Below the pieces are notes generated by a model. The model ran no database searches, was not told the DNA's origin, and saw only the letters and a program-made list of their open reading frames with translations. Below, piece by piece: positions 6,231 through 7,232 of a stretch of 7,232 nucleotides of DNA. Within the stretch, counting starts at the first letter, position 1. Each line of letters opens with the position of its first letter. The stretch comes from Bacteroidota bacterium. Its GTDB lineage: Bacteria; Bacteroidota; Bacteroidia; Bacteroidales; JADFUO01. The DNA lies in NCBI GenBank assembly GCA_030614305.1, contig JAUWKH010000086.1, positions 1 to 7,232 on the forward strand, written 5' to 3'. The translations under genes were made by a program, and so were the position numbers.

Positions 6231-7232
6231 ATGCCAACTAAACAAGAATATCACAAAATTTTTAACTCATTCAGCAATCAAAAAGTATTAATTATTGGCG
6301 ATGTAATGCTTGACTCATATTTATGGGGAACCGTTGAAAGAATTTCTCCCGAAGCTCCGGTACCAGTTGTTTCTGTAAAAAAAAGAGCAAACCGTTTGGG
6401 AGGTGCTGCTAATGTAGCTCTTAACATTAAAGCACTTGGTGCTGAACCTATACTTTGTTCGGTTATTGGAAACGACCAAAAAGGTGATGACTTTATCAAT
6501 CTGCTTAAAAATGATAATCTTTCAATACAAGGCATTCATAAAAGTTCAAAACGGATTACAACAACAAAATTCAGAGTTATCGGAAATAATACTCAAATGC
6601 TTAGAGTAGATGAGGAAATAACTTCCGACCTTGATAAAGATGATGAAAAACAACTTGTTTCAATAATTACTAAATTGTTGAAACAAGAAAATATTGATGC
6701 GGTTATTTTTCAGGATTACAATAAAGGCATTAATACCACAAACTTAATTCAAAAAATAATTTCAACAGCCAATGACTTAAACATTCCGGTTATAGTTGAT
6801 CCCAAAAAGAAAAACTTTAACACATATAAAAATGTAACTCTTTTTAAACCCAACCTGAAGGAACTGAAAGAAGGTTTAAGCATTGATTTTAATGCAAATA
6901 ATATTAACGAATTAGCTAATGCCACTCATCTTCTGCATAAAAATCAAAATATAAAGATAGTACTGACTACTTTATCGGAAGCAGGTGTATTTATCAGTTT
7001 ATTTACAAAAGATGACAAATTTATAACTCATTCCATTCCCGCCCATGTTCGTTCAGTTGCTGATGTTTCAGGAGCCGGCGACACAGTGATAAGTGTAGCG
7101 TCACTTTGCTTGTCGTTAAATCTGCCTCCAGAAATCATTGCATCTATCTCAAATTTGGCAGGTGGCATTGTTTGCGAAGAAGTTGGAGTTGTCCCAATTA
7201 ATAAAGAAAAACTTTTGAACGAAGTGCTGAAA
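6231..7232 (+). CDS. hldA: D-glycero-beta-D-manno-heptose-7-phosphate kinase (HldA / HldE kinase domain), open at window edge
   Basis: The frame runs from ATG 6231 through 334 codons to the last base without a stop, so the gene is cut by the window end. The protein is a PfkB/ribokinase-family kinase of the RfaE domain I type, which phosphorylates heptose 7-phosphate at C1 for ADP-heptose synthesis, used in lipopolysaccharide core or other surface glycans. Visible motifs are GDVMLD (23-28), RISPEAPVPVV (38-48), LGGAANVALN (56-65), DYNKG (162-166), VDPK (189-192), KPNLKE (207-212) and the PfkB signature DVSGAGDT (278-285), with Asp284 as the catalytic base. The kinase domain is complete, about the length of stand-alone HldA. 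Whether it stops just beyond the window or continues into the nucleotidyltransferase domain of bifunctional HldE cannot be seen. The product acts in the cytoplasm. Confidence 0.9.
   Translation, partial: MPTKQEYHKIFNSFSNQKVLIIGDVMLDSYLWGTVERISPEAPVPVVSVKKRANRLGGAANVALNIKALGAEPILCSVIGNDQKGDDFINLLKNDNLSIQGIHKSSKRITTTKFRVIGNNTQMLRVDEEITSDLDKDDEKQLVSIITKLLKQENIDAVIFQDYNKGINTTNLIQKIISTANDLNIPVIVDPKKKNFNTYKNVTLFKPNLKELKEGLSIDFNANNINELANATHLLHKNQNIKIVLTTLSEAGVFISLFTKDDKFITHSIPAHVRSVADVSGAGDTVISVASLCLSLNLPPEIIASISNLAGGIVCEEVGVVPINKEKLLNEVLK

Noticed and set aside
6278..6535. Minus-strand open frame inside the heptose kinase gene
   Set aside because: The plus strand encodes clear HldA motifs through the same bases.

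Overview
The window looks like an AT-rich Bacteroidota chromosome, probably Bacteroidales-like. Three things suggest this. The coding genes are close to typical Bacteroidota families (a DUF7935-type protein, and a glycosylasparaginase nearly collinear with the Flavobacterium enzyme). Strong Shine-Dalgarno sequences are mostly absent. An exact TAnnTTTG hexamer-type element, the Bacteroidota -7 promoter motif, sits 16-46 bases ahead of every gene that begins a possible transcript.

Layout. Positions 1-384 are very AT-rich and hold no recognisable gene. From 385 to 3159 there is an accessory-looking module. A plus-strand sce7726-type protein with PD-(D/E)XK nuclease-like residues (385-1167) converges on, and overlaps by 24 bases, a minus-strand sce7725/T4-beta-type protein (1144-2226). 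That gene is the last of three tightly overlapping minus-strand genes. The first is a 47-residue DUF2281-like protein (3016-3159), which then overlaps a class III nucleotide-cyclase-like protein starting at TTG (2223-3029). From 3199 rightwards the genes look like ordinary metabolic or envelope genes: a Tat-exported glycosylasparaginase (3199-4194, minus), a membrane-anchored DUF7935-type protein (4278-4799, minus), a class I PLP aminotransferase (4936-6144, plus) and a heptose-7-phosphate kinase (6231 to the right edge, plus, no stop inside the window).

How the genes may work together. sce7725 and sce7726 families are known to occur as neighbours, but I know of no established function. Here they are joined to a cyclase-like protein and a small antitoxin-like protein. 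The cyclase-like protein keeps both metal-binding aspartates but lacks the usual Asn and Arg of active cyclases. A plausible but unproven reading is a sensor/signal plus nuclease system, possibly for defence against phages. This module is the best candidate in the window for an undescribed system. The right half is unrelated: glycoprotein/glycopeptide breakdown outside the cytoplasm, amino-acid transamination, and synthesis of the heptose precursor of lipopolysaccharide or other surface glycans.
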